Positions 1 to 8,048 of a DNA stretch of 64,000 nucleotides are shown here, one piece after another. The number at the start of each line of letters is the position of its first letter. Position 1 is the stretch's first letter. Position numbers and translations under genes: made by a program. The notes under the pieces are model-generated. The model saw only the letters and a program-made list of their open reading frames with translations. It made no database searches and was not told the DNA's origin. The stretch is from Ilumatobacter nonamiensis YM16-303 (GTDB lineage Bacteria > Actinomycetota > Acidimicrobiia > Acidimicrobiales > Ilumatobacteraceae), in contig NZ_BAOL01000020.1 in assembly GCF_000350145.1 (NCBI RefSeq), forward strand, positions 1 through 64,000, written 5' to 3'.

Positions 1-75
1 CGGAGCGCGGGAACAGTTCACGAGAACGGGGTGGGAACGCGACGGGAAGGGTGTGGATGCGCAACACTTGCGACA

Positions 76-1425
76 ATGCATGTGATCATCGTCGGCGCGG
101 GTGAAGTCGGCCGCTACCTCGCACAGCGTCTCGGCGCCGAAGGCAACGACATCGTCATCATCGAGCAGGACGAGTCGGTCGCCGCGTCGATCGGTGAGGA
201 ACTCGACGTCCAGGTGGTCATCGGGAGCGCGACGACGCCGTCGACGCTCGAGACCGCAGGGATCCGCCAGGCGGACCTGCTCGCCGGGGTCACGCAGAAC
301 GACGAGGTCAACTTCATCGCGTCGCTGCTCGCGAAGGAGTACGGCGTCGCCCAGACCGTTGCGCGGATCCAGACCGAGGAGCTGCGCGGACCCGCCGGCA
401 AAGCGCTCCGCGATGCGATGAAGGCCGACCTGATCATCGACCCGGATGCGGACACCGCCGATGAGATCATGGAGTTGGCTCGGGTGTCGGGCGCCGACGA
501 GGTGTACCGGATGTCGGACGGCGATCTGCTGGTGATCGGTGCCGTGATCAGCGACTCGTCGCCGCTGGCAGGGAGCACCCTCGCGGAGATCGGCCAGACC
601 TACGAACCCGACTGGCGGTTCCTGTTCGGGGCACTCACTCGCGACGGTGAGACCGTGATCCCTCGCGGTGACCAGCGCCTCGAAGCCGGCGACCACGTCC
701 GGGTCCTGACCACGCGAGACACGCGCAACGAGATCCTCGAACTGCTGGGTGCCAAGCATCGTCGCGCCAACCGGGTGATGGTGCTGGGCGGCGGTGCCGT
801 CGGTTCGCGCGTCGCCGAGCGGCTCACCGAGGAGGGCGCCGATGTCGTGCTCGTCGAGCAGGATCTCGATCGGGCCAAGTACTTGAGCGAACGCCTCCCG
901 TACGTGACGATCGTGAACGGCGACATCGAGGACATCGACCTGCTCAACGAGGAGTCCGCCACGCGGATGGACCTGGTGATCGCGGCGACGGGCGACGATG
1001 CGGCGAACGTCCTCGCGTGTGCGTTCGCCGCAGGTGACAAGCGGGCGTTCACGGTCGCGGTCCTGCACCGCCTCGCCCTTCTCCCACTGGTGCGCCAGTT
1101 CGGCATCGACGCTGCCGTCAGCCCGCGCACCGCGTCGGCGAACGCGGTGCTGCGCCACGTCCGCGGCGGAACCGCGTCCGTCGCGACGTTCCTCGAGAGC
1201 GACATCGAGGTCGACGAGTTCGAGATCGAGGAGGGATCGTCCGCAGACGGCGTTCGAGTGGCCGACCTGCACCTCCCGCACTCGATCGTCCTCGGAGCGG
1301 TGACGCGAGAAGGCGGGCCCGGCGAGATCGTGCGGGGCAAGACGACCCTGCACGCGGGTGACAACGTCGTCGTCTTCGCGCGACCGGAGTCGATCCCCGC
1401 GTTGCTCAAGGCGTTCACCGCGTGA
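76..1425 (+). CDS. trkA: Trk potassium uptake system NAD-binding protein TrkA
   Basis: Cytosolic regulatory subunit of the Trk/Ktr K+ uptake system, gating TrkH in response to nucleotides. The 449-aa product has the full duplicated layout: Rossmann domain beginning MHVIIVGAGEVGRYLAQRL with an acidic strand end (VIIEQD), a TrkA-C domain (about 140-220), a second Rossmann domain (VMVLGGGAVGSRVAERL, about 230-350) and a second TrkA-C domain to the end. I chose ATG 76 because the Rossmann strand starts there; a GTG at 31 would add a 15-residue tail of poor quality. Its stop overlaps the trkH start by 4 nt, so the two are translationally coupled. Confidence 0.95.
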   Translation: MHVIIVGAGEVGRYLAQRLGAEGNDIVIIEQDESVAASIGEELDVQVVIGSATTPSTLETAGIRQADLLAGVTQNDEVNFIASLLAKEYGVAQTVARIQTEELRGPAGKALRDAMKADLIIDPDADTADEIMELARVSGADEVYRMSDGDLLVIGAVISDSSPLAGSTLAEIGQTYEPDWRFLFGALTRDGETVIPRGDQRLEAGDHVRVLTTRDTRNEILELLGAKHRRANRVMVLGGGAVGSRVAERLTEEGADVVLVEQDLDRAKYLSERLPYVTIVNGDIEDIDLLNEESATRMDLVIAATGDDAANVLACAFAAGDKRAFTVAVLHRLALLPLVRQFGIDAAVSPRTASANAVLRHVRGGTASVATFLESDIEVDEFEIEEGSSADGVRVADLHLPHSIVLGAVTREGGPGEIVRGKTTLHAGDNVVVFARPESIPALLKAFTA

Positions 1426-2993
1426 ACGTCGGTCGGCGCCAACACGACATCGACCCACGCGCGCTGTTCGACTCACGCGCTTCGGTTCTCAGCCGCGGGG
1501 AGCGCTTGGTTCGCTCGGAGCGTCGGCCCACGCTGGTCGGTCACATCGTGGGTCTGACGATCATGGTCGTGGGCCTGGGCGTCATCGTCTCCGGTTTGAT
1601 CGACCTCGTCCACAGCGACTCCGACACGCTCGTCCTGCTGCTCACGGGATCGGTGATGAGCGTCGTGGGCGGACTGTTGTGGCGCTCGACGATCACGCCG
1701 AGTCGGATCCGGGTGCTCGACGTGTTCTCCGCGGTGACGATCACCTGGATCGTGATCGCGGTCGCCGGTGCCGTTCCGTACATCCTGACCGGACACTTCG
1801 AGCGGTGGGACGACGCGCTGTTCGAGTCGATCTCGGGCTTCACGACCACCGGTGCGACCGTCACCCCCGACATCGAGGCCACCTCGCGCGGGCTGCTGTT
1901 CTGGCGCTCGTTGACCCAGTGGATGGGCGGGATGGGCGTCATCGTGCTGGTGGTGGCCGTGTTGCCGACCGTCGGTTCCGGTGGGATGAGCCTCATGCAG
2001 GCCGAGGCGCCGGGCCCGACCGGGGAGCGGCTGACACCGCGGGTGCGCGAGACCGCGCGACGGCTCTGGGCCGTCTACATCGGGTTCACCGTCGTCCTCG
2101 CGGCGGCGTACGCGGCCGCGGGCATGAGCGTCTACGACGCGATCAGCCACAGCTTCACGACGGTCTCCACCGGCGGTTTCTCGCCGTATCAATCGTCGCT
2201 GGGTCACTACCAGTCCGCGGAGATCGAGTGGATCGCGATCGTCGCGATGTTCCTCGCCGGCGGCAGCTTCACCCTCTACTACCGCGCGCTGCGCAGCGAC
2301 GTGAAGCCATTGCTGGTCTCCACCGAGTTCCGGATCTACGCCTTGGTGGTCGCCGGAGCGACGCTGTGGGCGTACGTCACGGCCGGGCGTGGCGAGGGGA
2401 GCGGCACGGGTTTCCGGGACGCACTGTTCACGATGACCTCGACGATCACGACGACCGGCTACGTCACCACCGAGTACGGCCTCTGGAGCCAGGCCGCGCA
2501 GGCCCTGATCCTGATCCTGCTCCCGATCGGAGCGATGGCCGGGTCGACCGCGGGCGGCGTGAAGATCCTGCGGGTGATGGCGGTGTCGAGCTTCGCCCAT
2601 CGAGAGGCGCTCAAGCACCTCCACCCGCGGCTCGTGCGGCCGGTGCGGGTCGGGCGGGGAATCCTCAGCGACGACGTGGCGGGCAAGGTCGTCGGTTTCC
2701 TGGTGCTCGCGCTCGTGATCTTCGGGGGAGGATCGTTCTTCATCGCCGCCACCGGGCCGGACATGATCACCTCGTTCTCGGCGTCGGCGACGTCGTTCGG
2801 CAACGTCGGCCCGGGTCTCGGTGCGCTCGACCACGGCGGCGACTTCCTCGCGATCCCGCGCCCCGGACGGGCGATCGCGATGGTGCAGATGTTGCTCGGG
2901 CGACTCGAGATCTACCCCGTCATTCTCGCGCTGTCGGTCGTGACCCTGCGGTTGCCGCGGCCCGGTCAGCTGCGCCGCAAGTCCCACCACTGA
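1422..2993 (+). CDS. trkH: Trk-type potassium transporter membrane subunit TrkH
   Basis: K+-translocating membrane subunit partnered with TrkA. The 523-aa protein is strongly hydrophobic and carries the repeated selectivity-filter-like loops of the TrkH/TrkG/KtrB family: SISGFTTTGAT, SFTTVSTGGFS, TSTITTTGYVT and SATSFGNVGPG, one in each of four M1-P-M2 units. A conserved GAMAGSTAGGVK segment precedes the last unit. It starts at a GTG inside the trkA stop codon overlap. The first 40 residues are a polar, Arg-rich cytoplasmic tail. No separate promoter is evident, so expression should follow trkA. Confidence 0.95.
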   Translation: MNVGRRQHDIDPRALFDSRASVLSRGERLVRSERRPTLVGHIVGLTIMVVGLGVIVSGLIDLVHSDSDTLVLLLTGSVMSVVGGLLWRSTITPSRIRVLDVFSAVTITWIVIAVAGAVPYILTGHFERWDDALFESISGFTTTGATVTPDIEATSRGLLFWRSLTQWMGGMGVIVLVVAVLPTVGSGGMSLMQAEAPGPTGERLTPRVRETARRLWAVYIGFTVVLAAAYAAAGMSVYDAISHSFTTVSTGGFSPYQSSLGHYQSAEIEWIAIVAMFLAGGSFTLYYRALRSDVKPLLVSTEFRIYALVVAGATLWAYVTAGRGEGSGTGFRDALFTMTSTITTTGYVTTEYGLWSQAAQALILILLPIGAMAGSTAGGVKILRVMAVSSFAHREALKHLHPRLVRPVRVGRGILSDDVAGKVVGFLVLALVIFGGGSFFIAATGPDMITSFSASATSFGNVGPGLGALDHGGDFLAIPRPGRAIAMVQMLLGRLEIYPVILALSVVTLRLPRPGQLRRKSHH

Positions 2994-3017
2994 GGCCCCG
3001 AACAGTACGATCCGGCG

Positions 3018-3884
3018 ATGGCCGTGACCCTCAGCCAGATCGTCGTCTACCCGATCAAGTCGTGCGGTGGGGTGAGCCTCGACGAAGCCACCGTGTCACC
3101 GATCGGACTGGCGGGCGACCGAGAATGGCAGTTCGTCGACGACGACCGGAACGGCGTCACGCAGCGTCAGCACCGCGTCCTCGCGACCGTCCGGCCGGAA
3201 CCGCTGGAGGACGGCGGGCTCAGGCTGACCGCGCCGGGTCGTCCGGCGATCGATGTCGATCGGGACGGCTCGTCGACGACGGTGAAATCACTTTTCGGTG
3301 TTCCGGTCGAGGCGATCGACGCGGGCGACGACGCCGCACGCTGGTTCACCGACCTCACCGGAGCCTCCGGTCGACTGGTCGCCATGCGCGATCCGGGCGG
3401 CTGGCGCCTGCCCGAGGAGTTCGATCTGTTCGGACAGGGCGCCCCGTTCAGCGATGCCGCGCCGATCCTGGTCGCGTCACGGTCATCGGCGGACTGGCTC
3501 GCCGAGCGGGCATCGGAGCCGTTCGGGATCGACCGGTTCCGGGCCAACCTGATCGTGTCCGGCGCTCCGGCGTGGGACGAGGACACGTGGGATCGTTTCG
3601 CGATCGGGCCGGTGTCGCTGCGGGCGGCGGCTCCCTGGCCGCGCTGTCAGATCCCGCAGGTCGACCAGGAGTCGGGGGACGCGCACAAGGAGCCGGCCAA
3701 GGTGCTCCGTGCGCATCGTTGGTGCACCGAGGCCCCCGGCATCGAGGGCGGGTTCCGCTCGATCGTGGAGGGAAGCGGACTCTTCGGGATCGCCTGCACG
3801 ATCGAACCGGCCGGAGCCGTGGTGCGCCTCGGCGACGAGCTCACCGTGGAGTCCACGGCTGCGCCCGTCCTCGCCATGGACTGA
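3018..3884 (+). CDS. MOSC domain-containing protein (mARC/YcbX-like)
   Basis: 288-aa protein with an N-terminal MOSC beta-barrel (VTLSQIVVYPIKSCGGVSL, GLAGDREWQFVD) followed by a MOSC domain holding the Cys expected to bind the molybdenum cofactor (PWPRCQIPQVDQ, about residues 211-222) and a second conserved Cys (RWCTEAPG). Family members act as Moco-dependent reductases of N-hydroxylated compounds or as sulfur carriers; the substrate here is unknown. No iron-sulfur domain is fused. TACGAT lies exactly at -12 to -7 of the ATG and there is no Shine-Dalgarno sequence, so the mRNA is probably leaderless. Confidence 0.85.
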   Translation: MAVTLSQIVVYPIKSCGGVSLDEATVSPIGLAGDREWQFVDDDRNGVTQRQHRVLATVRPEPLEDGGLRLTAPGRPAIDVDRDGSSTTVKSLFGVPVEAIDAGDDAARWFTDLTGASGRLVAMRDPGGWRLPEEFDLFGQGAPFSDAAPILVASRSSADWLAERASEPFGIDRFRANLIVSGAPAWDEDTWDRFAIGPVSLRAAAPWPRCQIPQVDQESGDAHKEPAKVLRAHRWCTEAPGIEGGFRSIVEGSGLFGIACTIEPAGAVVRLGDELTVESTAAPVLAMD

Positions 3885-3903
3885 CGGGCACCGAGGCCCA
3901 TTT

Positions 3904-5154
3904 TCACCAGCTGGGGGCGAAGCGGGCGATGAGGGCGGCGATGCGGTAGGCGCGTTCGGCACCGCCGGTCTCACCGTCGCGGAGTTCGTTGGTCGCGATG
4001 CGCAGCGCCGCACCCATGGCCGCCTCGCTGCGGATGCCGGTCGTCAACGCGGTGCGGAGCAGGATCGGACGCCCGAGGAAACGGGCGGTCAGACGGCCGA
4101 CCTTGTGGTACTGGCCGAGCGACTCCTCGAGCAGCGCCGGGTAGTGCTGCAGCGTGGTCGAGTTCCCGACGGTCAACGCCTCGTCGAGGACGTCCGCTGC
4201 CGTCCGCCCGGTCGCGAGCGCAGCGCGCACGCCGTGTCCGTTGAACGGGTTGGCCATCGCAGCTGCGTCACCCGCCACCAGAAACGTCGGGCCCATCGCC
4301 GGGGAGACGGAGCCGCCGAGCGGGGTTCGGCGGCGAACGGGTTCGACGAGTCGTTCGCCCGGGTCGAAGCCCCAGCGTTCGGCGACGGAGGACGCGAACG
4401 CATCGAGCAACTTGATGATGTTCACCCCGTGGACGTACCGGTAGCTCGACAGCATGCTGACGCCGACGTTCAGGGTGCCGTCGCCGATCGGGTGCACCCA
4501 CCCGTGACCCGTGATCGGATGCCCGTCGGCATCGGGCGGACCGAGGACCGTCTCGATCCACGAGTCGTCCGAACGTCCGCTCGTGACGTACGTGTTCGCC
4601 GAGATCGCATACGGCCAGCGTCGGTCGCGGTGGGTGCCGAGACCGCGCCCGAATCGGCTGTTGGCACCGTCCGCGACGATCAGGAATCGACAACCGATCT
4701 CGTCGGCGGAGCCGTCGGTGGTCTCGATGGCCGCGCCACGGACGAAACCGCGTTCGACGGAGGGCGTGGTGGCCCGCGACCCGAGGCGAACCTCGGCACC
4801 CACATCGGCGGCCCGGGCACGCAGCGCCTCGTTCAAGGCAGACCGACGAATGACCGCACCGGTCGAGGTCCCCGCCCGCGTGTGGGGCCAGCGGACCGGC
4901 ACGGACCGTTCACCGCGCCAGAGGCGAGTCCCGTCGATCGGGTTCGCACCGACCGCACCGATGTCGACGCCGAGTTCCGACAGTTCGTCGACGGCTGCGG
5001 GGACGAGCAGGTCCCCGCTCCCGATCGGGGCGTCGCCGGTGCTGCTCTCGAGCACCGTGACCTGATGTCCGACCGCTGCGAGGCGGATCGCTGCGGCACA
5101 GCCGGCCGGGCCGCCGCCGACGACGAGGACGTCGGTCGACGAACGATCGGTCAC
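3904..5154 (-). CDS. Geranylgeranyl reductase family FAD-dependent oxidoreductase
   Basis: 416-aa flavoprotein. The FAD-binding GxGxxG is at the N-terminus (DVLVVGGGPAGCAAAIRLA), a second nucleotide contact is FLIVADGANSRFGRGLG, and the ribityl-binding motif is LVAGDAAAMANPFNGHGV (about 290-307). This is the geranylgeranyl reductase/MenJ pattern; MenJ-type enzymes saturate a double bond in the isoprenoid tail of menaquinone. Position just downstream of a membrane cytochrome c fits quinone modification, but that is inference. Start is GTG; TACTCT sits at -12 to -7 within the 17-nt gap after the cytochrome gene, so it may have its own leaderless promoter. Ring hydroxylases are the main alternative. 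Confidence 0.75.
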   Translation of the reverse strand: MTDRSSTDVLVVGGGPAGCAAAIRLAAVGHQVTVLESSTGDAPIGSGDLLVPAAVDELSELGVDIGAVGANPIDGTRLWRGERSVPVRWPHTRAGTSTGAVIRRSALNEALRARAADVGAEVRLGSRATTPSVERGFVRGAAIETTDGSADEIGCRFLIVADGANSRFGRGLGTHRDRRWPYAISANTYVTSGRSDDSWIETVLGPPDADGHPITGHGWVHPIGDGTLNVGVSMLSSYRYVHGVNIIKLLDAFASSVAERWGFDPGERLVEPVRRRTPLGGSVSPAMGPTFLVAGDAAAMANPFNGHGVRAALATGRTAADVLDEALTVGNSTTLQHYPALLEESLGQYHKVGRLTARFLGRPILLRTALTTGIRSEAAMGAALRIATNELRDGETGGAERAYRIAALIARFAPSW

Positions 5155-5171
5155 ATGTGCAGAGTAGTTGC

Positions 5172-6050
5172 TCAGCCTTCGGCTGCGGCGGGGGAGCCTT
5201 CGACCGGCGGGCCGATGACGTCGATCTCGAACTCTTCGCCCGCTTCGTCGACGAGGGCCGGGACCTCTTCGTCGGCGAGGGAGAATTCTCCGGCCTCGAG
5301 CGCGCTGAACACCGCCGACTCCTCGGAGCAGAACTCCTCGAACTCGACCTCGTACTCCTCACTGGTGGGGTCGGCGCCGCCGAGCGTGTACCGCTCGTGG
5401 CAGACCACACCGAGGATCTCGTAGTCGGTGAGACCGCCGCCGGCCAGCGAACCCTGCTGCGGCATGACGCCCAGCCCGTTCGTGACGTGCGGGCCGCCCT
5501 CGCGGTCGGGGTTGCCGTAGATGTCGACGCCGGCGAGGTTGTATTCGCCGGTGCCCCAGTACACGTAGCGCAGTTGGTCTTCGATGTTCGGGAACGTCTT
5601 CAGCACCTCTTCACCCGCGAACGGGTAGCCGACGCCGCCGCCACCGGCCGCGCCATGGCATGCCGCGCAGGTGCCGTACTGCTCGGCACCGATGCCGAGC
5701 GGACCTTCGACGACTTCGGGCGGCTCGGTGACCGCACGCACGTACATGAATCCCCACACCGGCATGAGGCCGAGGGTGGCCATGGCCCACCACGGGACCT
5801 TGCGTCGTTGCTTCGCAGCGGTGACGTACGCCGGGTCGGGCTTCGGGGGCTTGGGAGCCTCGGGCGCCGGCGCCGCGGCGCGGACCGGGGGACCGCTCGG
5901 TCCTGCCGGAGCGGCGGCCTTCTCGGTCGTCGCGGGCGTCGAGGCGGGAGTGGACGCCGCGGTGTCGGCGTCGCCGGCGTCGTCACCCTTGCCGATCGCG
6001 GCGCGCCGCTCGCGCGACCGCTTCAGCAGGTGTTCGGGGATCTCAGTCAC
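5172..6050 (-). CDS. Membrane-anchored monohaem cytochrome c
   Basis: 292 aa. Order: cytoplasmic N-terminus starting TEIPEHLLKRSRERRAAIG, an Ala/Pro-rich linker (about 25-85), one membrane segment (WWAMATLGLMPVWGFMYV), then a periplasm-side cytochrome c domain with CAACH haem attachment and a probable axial Met in GVMPQQGSL, ending in an acidic tail. I chose GTG 6050 because the same peptide opens the subunit-IV-like protein at 8045, and because TATCCT lies at -13 to -8 upstream. A longer frame to 6209 gives a sequence with no family character. It is divergent from the bc/b6f block and probably passes electrons from the Rieske or dihaem protein to the terminal oxidase. Confidence 0.85.
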   Translation of the reverse strand: MTEIPEHLLKRSRERRAAIGKGDDAGDADTAASTPASTPATTEKAAAPAGPSGPPVRAAAPAPEAPKPPKPDPAYVTAAKQRRKVPWWAMATLGLMPVWGFMYVRAVTEPPEVVEGPLGIGAEQYGTCAACHGAAGGGGVGYPFAGEEVLKTFPNIEDQLRYVYWGTGEYNLAGVDIYGNPDREGGPHVTNGLGVMPQQGSLAGGGLTDYEILGVVCHERYTLGGADPTSEEYEVEFEEFCSEESAVFSALEAGEFSLADEEVPALVDEAGEEFEIDVIGPPVEGSPAAAEG

Positions 6051-6212
6051 TCGGCAGAGGATAGATGGCGAGCACGCGCTGGCGAAACTCTCGCCACACA
6101 TTCGCCTCCCGAGCCGATCACCACCGCTCGTCGGACGCCGCGAGAACTTGTGCACAACCTGGCGCGTGCTGAGAACCTGTCTGCCAGACTTCGTTGATCT
6201 TCCTGCCATGAG

Positions 6213-6256
6213 TAGGCTCGGGAAGTCACCACCACGTCACCGTTCACAATCCAGGA
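6213..6256 (+). promoter_or_regulatory. Candidate promoter and ribosome binding site of the respiratory block
   Basis: TAGGCT at 6213-6218 resembles an actinobacterial -10 box and would start transcription near 6225. This gives a leader of about 46 nt with a Shine-Dalgarno-like CAGGAG at 6252-6256 before ATG 6271. A short inverted repeat GTCTG-c-CAGAC at 6179-6189 lies just upstream of the expected -35 region and could be a regulator site. The rest of 6051-6270 shows no gene. Confidence 0.35.
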
Positions 6257-6270
6257 GTTCGTTCGTACCG

Positions 6271-6750
6271 ATGACCGCAGTCGACATTTTGAGTTGGCCC
6301 TTCTTCAACCAGGCCTTCATCGTCTCGTTCATCGCGTCCATCCTGATGCTCCTCGGCGTGGTCTGGTACGGCAAGCGACGTCCCGTCGGCAAGCCCGTCA
6401 CCTGGGGCGAGGCGATGCTCGGTGCCACCTACATCTTCGGGATGCTGTTCCTCACCTACGGCATCCTCCCCCACCAGTTCATCGACCATGCCGACAAGGA
6501 CCTCGGTTGGTCGCGTGACAAGCTCATCTACGGCCCGTTCGACATCCTCAAGCCCGAATCCGCCGGCGGTTGGAATCCGATCACCCTGCAGTACGAGGCG
6601 GTGCGCGACACCATCGTCGTCCTGCTGCACGCATTGTTCTTCGGCTTGAACATCTGGCTCGCCGTCTGGTGGCAGAAGCGCGGCGAGAGCACCGGGGCGA
6701 AGGAACTGCCCACGTCCACCTACGGCCGCCCCCTGGTGAAGAAGGCCTGA
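6271..6750 (+). CDS. Small three-helix membrane protein, first gene of the b6f-like cluster
   Basis: 159 aa with three predicted membrane helices: about 8-30 (IVSFIASILMLLGVVWYG), 43-62 (MLGATYIFGMLFLTYGIL) and 113-133 (VVLLHALFFGLNIWLAVWW). The loop after helix 2 (ILPHQFIDHADKDLGWSRDK) is polar and holds two His. I do not recognise a named family. Being the first gene of the operon and 6 nt before the ferredoxin gene, it could be an extra membrane subunit or ferredoxin-docking subunit of the quinol-oxidising complex. The start is ATG 6271, preceded by CAGGAG. Confidence 0.75.
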   Translation: MTAVDILSWPFFNQAFIVSFIASILMLLGVVWYGKRRPVGKPVTWGEAMLGATYIFGMLFLTYGILPHQFIDHADKDLGWSRDKLIYGPFDILKPESAGGWNPITLQYEAVRDTIVVLLHALFFGLNIWLAVWWQKRGESTGAKELPTSTYGRPLVKKA

Positions 6751-6756
6751 TTCTCG

Positions 6757-7170
6757 ATGCCGAAGACCGACGCCAATCCGCCGATGATGCCCTACACCGA
6801 CGATTACACGTTGGTGGAGGTCGACGCGGACTACCTGTCGAAGGCCGTCAAGCCGAAGCAGTTCATCCACATCGATCAGTCGGAGTGCATCAGCTGTGAG
6901 GGATGTGTCGACATCTGCCCGTGGAAGTGCATCCACATGGTCAGCCTCGACGCGGTCGACGACGCGGTCGGCACCGAACAACCGGGTCTCGACCCGTCCG
7001 ATGCATTCATGTTCACGATCGACGACGACATCTGCACCCGCTGTGCACTGTGCGTTGACCGGTGCCCGACCGGCGTGATCATTCTCGGCAAGGCCGGCAC
7101 CGCAACCGCGGCCGGCGACTACCACACCCGAACCAACAACCATGGCTACGGCTATGGCATGAGGCTCTGA
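6757..7170 (+). CDS. 2[4Fe-4S] ferredoxin of the b6f-like cluster
   Basis: 137-aa soluble protein with two Cys clusters: CISCEGCVDICPWKCI (about 47-62) and CTRCALCVDRCP (about 92-103). The second has the plain CxxCxxCxxxCP form; the first has CxxCxxCxxxCPxxC, with one extra Cys. A 30-residue acidic insert separates the two, longer than in minimal clostridial ferredoxins. The N-terminal 45 residues and the tail (TRTNNHGYGYGMRL) are extra. It lies between the small membrane protein and cytochrome b6. Ferredoxin genes are not usual in bc1 operons, so a role in electron entry to or exit from the quinone complex is plausible but unproven. Confidence 0.88.
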   Translation: MPKTDANPPMMPYTDDYTLVEVDADYLSKAVKPKQFIHIDQSECISCEGCVDICPWKCIHMVSLDAVDDAVGTEQPGLDPSDAFMFTIDDDICTRCALCVDRCPTGVIILGKAGTATAAGDYHTRTNNHGYGYGMRL

Positions 7171-7186
7171 GGACCAACGACTTCTC

Positions 7187-7972
7187 ATGTCCAAAATCAT
7201 CGACGACAAACCGAAACCCACCCTCGGCGACCGCGCGAAGGACGCCATGGACGGCGTGCAGGGAAGCCAGGCCTGGAGCTCGATCTTCCGTCCCGGTTCG
7301 ATCTTCCGCAAGGGCTACACCGACAGCCCGCGTAACCGCAGCTACGTGATCATGAACTCGGTGCTGTACCACTTGCACCCGGTCAAGGTGAAGCGCCACG
7401 CGGTCAAGGTGAGCTACACCCTGTGCCTCGGTGGACTCAGCTTCTTCCTGTTCATCCTGCTCACCGTCACGGGCATCTTCCTGATGTTCTTCTACCGTCC
7501 GGAAACCACGGCTGCCTGGGACGACATCAACAACCTGCAGACCTCGGTCACGTTCGGGTTGCTGGTCAGGAACATGCACAGATGGGGAGCACACCTCATG
7601 GTGCTCGCCGTCTTCTTGCACATGGCGCGCGTCTTCTACCACGGCGCATACAAGCCGCCGCGCGAGTTCAACTGGGTGATCGGGGTGATCCTGCTGATGC
7701 TCACCCTGCTGCTCTCGTTCACGGGCTACCTCCTGCCCTGGGACCAGTTGGCGCTCTGGGCGGTCACCGTGGGCACGAACATGATGGGGTACACCCCTGT
7801 CTTCGGTCAGGAGGTCAGATTCGTCTTGCTGGGCGGTGCCGAGATCGGCGCGGAGACCCTGCTCCGATGGTATGTCCTGCACGTGTTGTTCCTGCCGTTC
7901 GTGATCGTCATCTTCATGGCGATCCACTTCTGGCGGGTACGTAAAGACGGCGGCATTTCGGGTCCGTTGTGA
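7187..7972 (+). CDS. petB: Cytochrome b6-like N-terminal cytochrome b subunit
   Basis: 261-aa four-helix cytochrome b, split as in b6f complexes and not fused as in the QcrB of most actinobacteria. Haem ligands are H131 and H145 (14 apart) and H232 and H247 (15 apart); the 15-residue spacing in the last helix is the b6 type, whereas bc1 has 14. The MHRWGAH segment, KPPREFNWVIGV, GYLLPWDQ and the C-terminal RKDGGISGPL closely follow chloroplast cytochrome b6. C80 in TLCLGG aligns with the b6 Cys35 that holds haem c_i. The N-terminal 55 residues form a longer polar extension. Oxidises menaquinol in the membrane with the next two gene products. Confidence 0.93.
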   Translation: MSKIIDDKPKPTLGDRAKDAMDGVQGSQAWSSIFRPGSIFRKGYTDSPRNRSYVIMNSVLYHLHPVKVKRHAVKVSYTLCLGGLSFFLFILLTVTGIFLMFFYRPETTAAWDDINNLQTSVTFGLLVRNMHRWGAHLMVLAVFLHMARVFYHGAYKPPREFNWVIGVILLMLTLLLSFTGYLLPWDQLALWAVTVGTNMMGYTPVFGQEVRFVLLGGAEIGAETLLRWYVLHVLFLPFVIVIFMAIHFWRVRKDGGISGPL

Positions 7973-8012
7973 TCCGGATGATCGACTGGCGACGAACAAG
8001 GATTGACACGAC

Positions 8013-8048
8013 ATGAGCGGTCACACGAGCGATGAGGTCACCACATGA
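8013..8048 (+). other. 11-residue mini-ORF coupled to the subunit-IV-like gene
   Basis: An ATG at 8013 opens an 11-codon frame (MSGHTSDEVTT) whose TGA overlaps the ATG of the next gene as ATGA. It occupies most of the 72-nt gap, the largest between genes from here to 27110. It could help reload ribosomes onto the subunit-IV gene. Nothing proves that it is translated. Confidence 0.3.
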
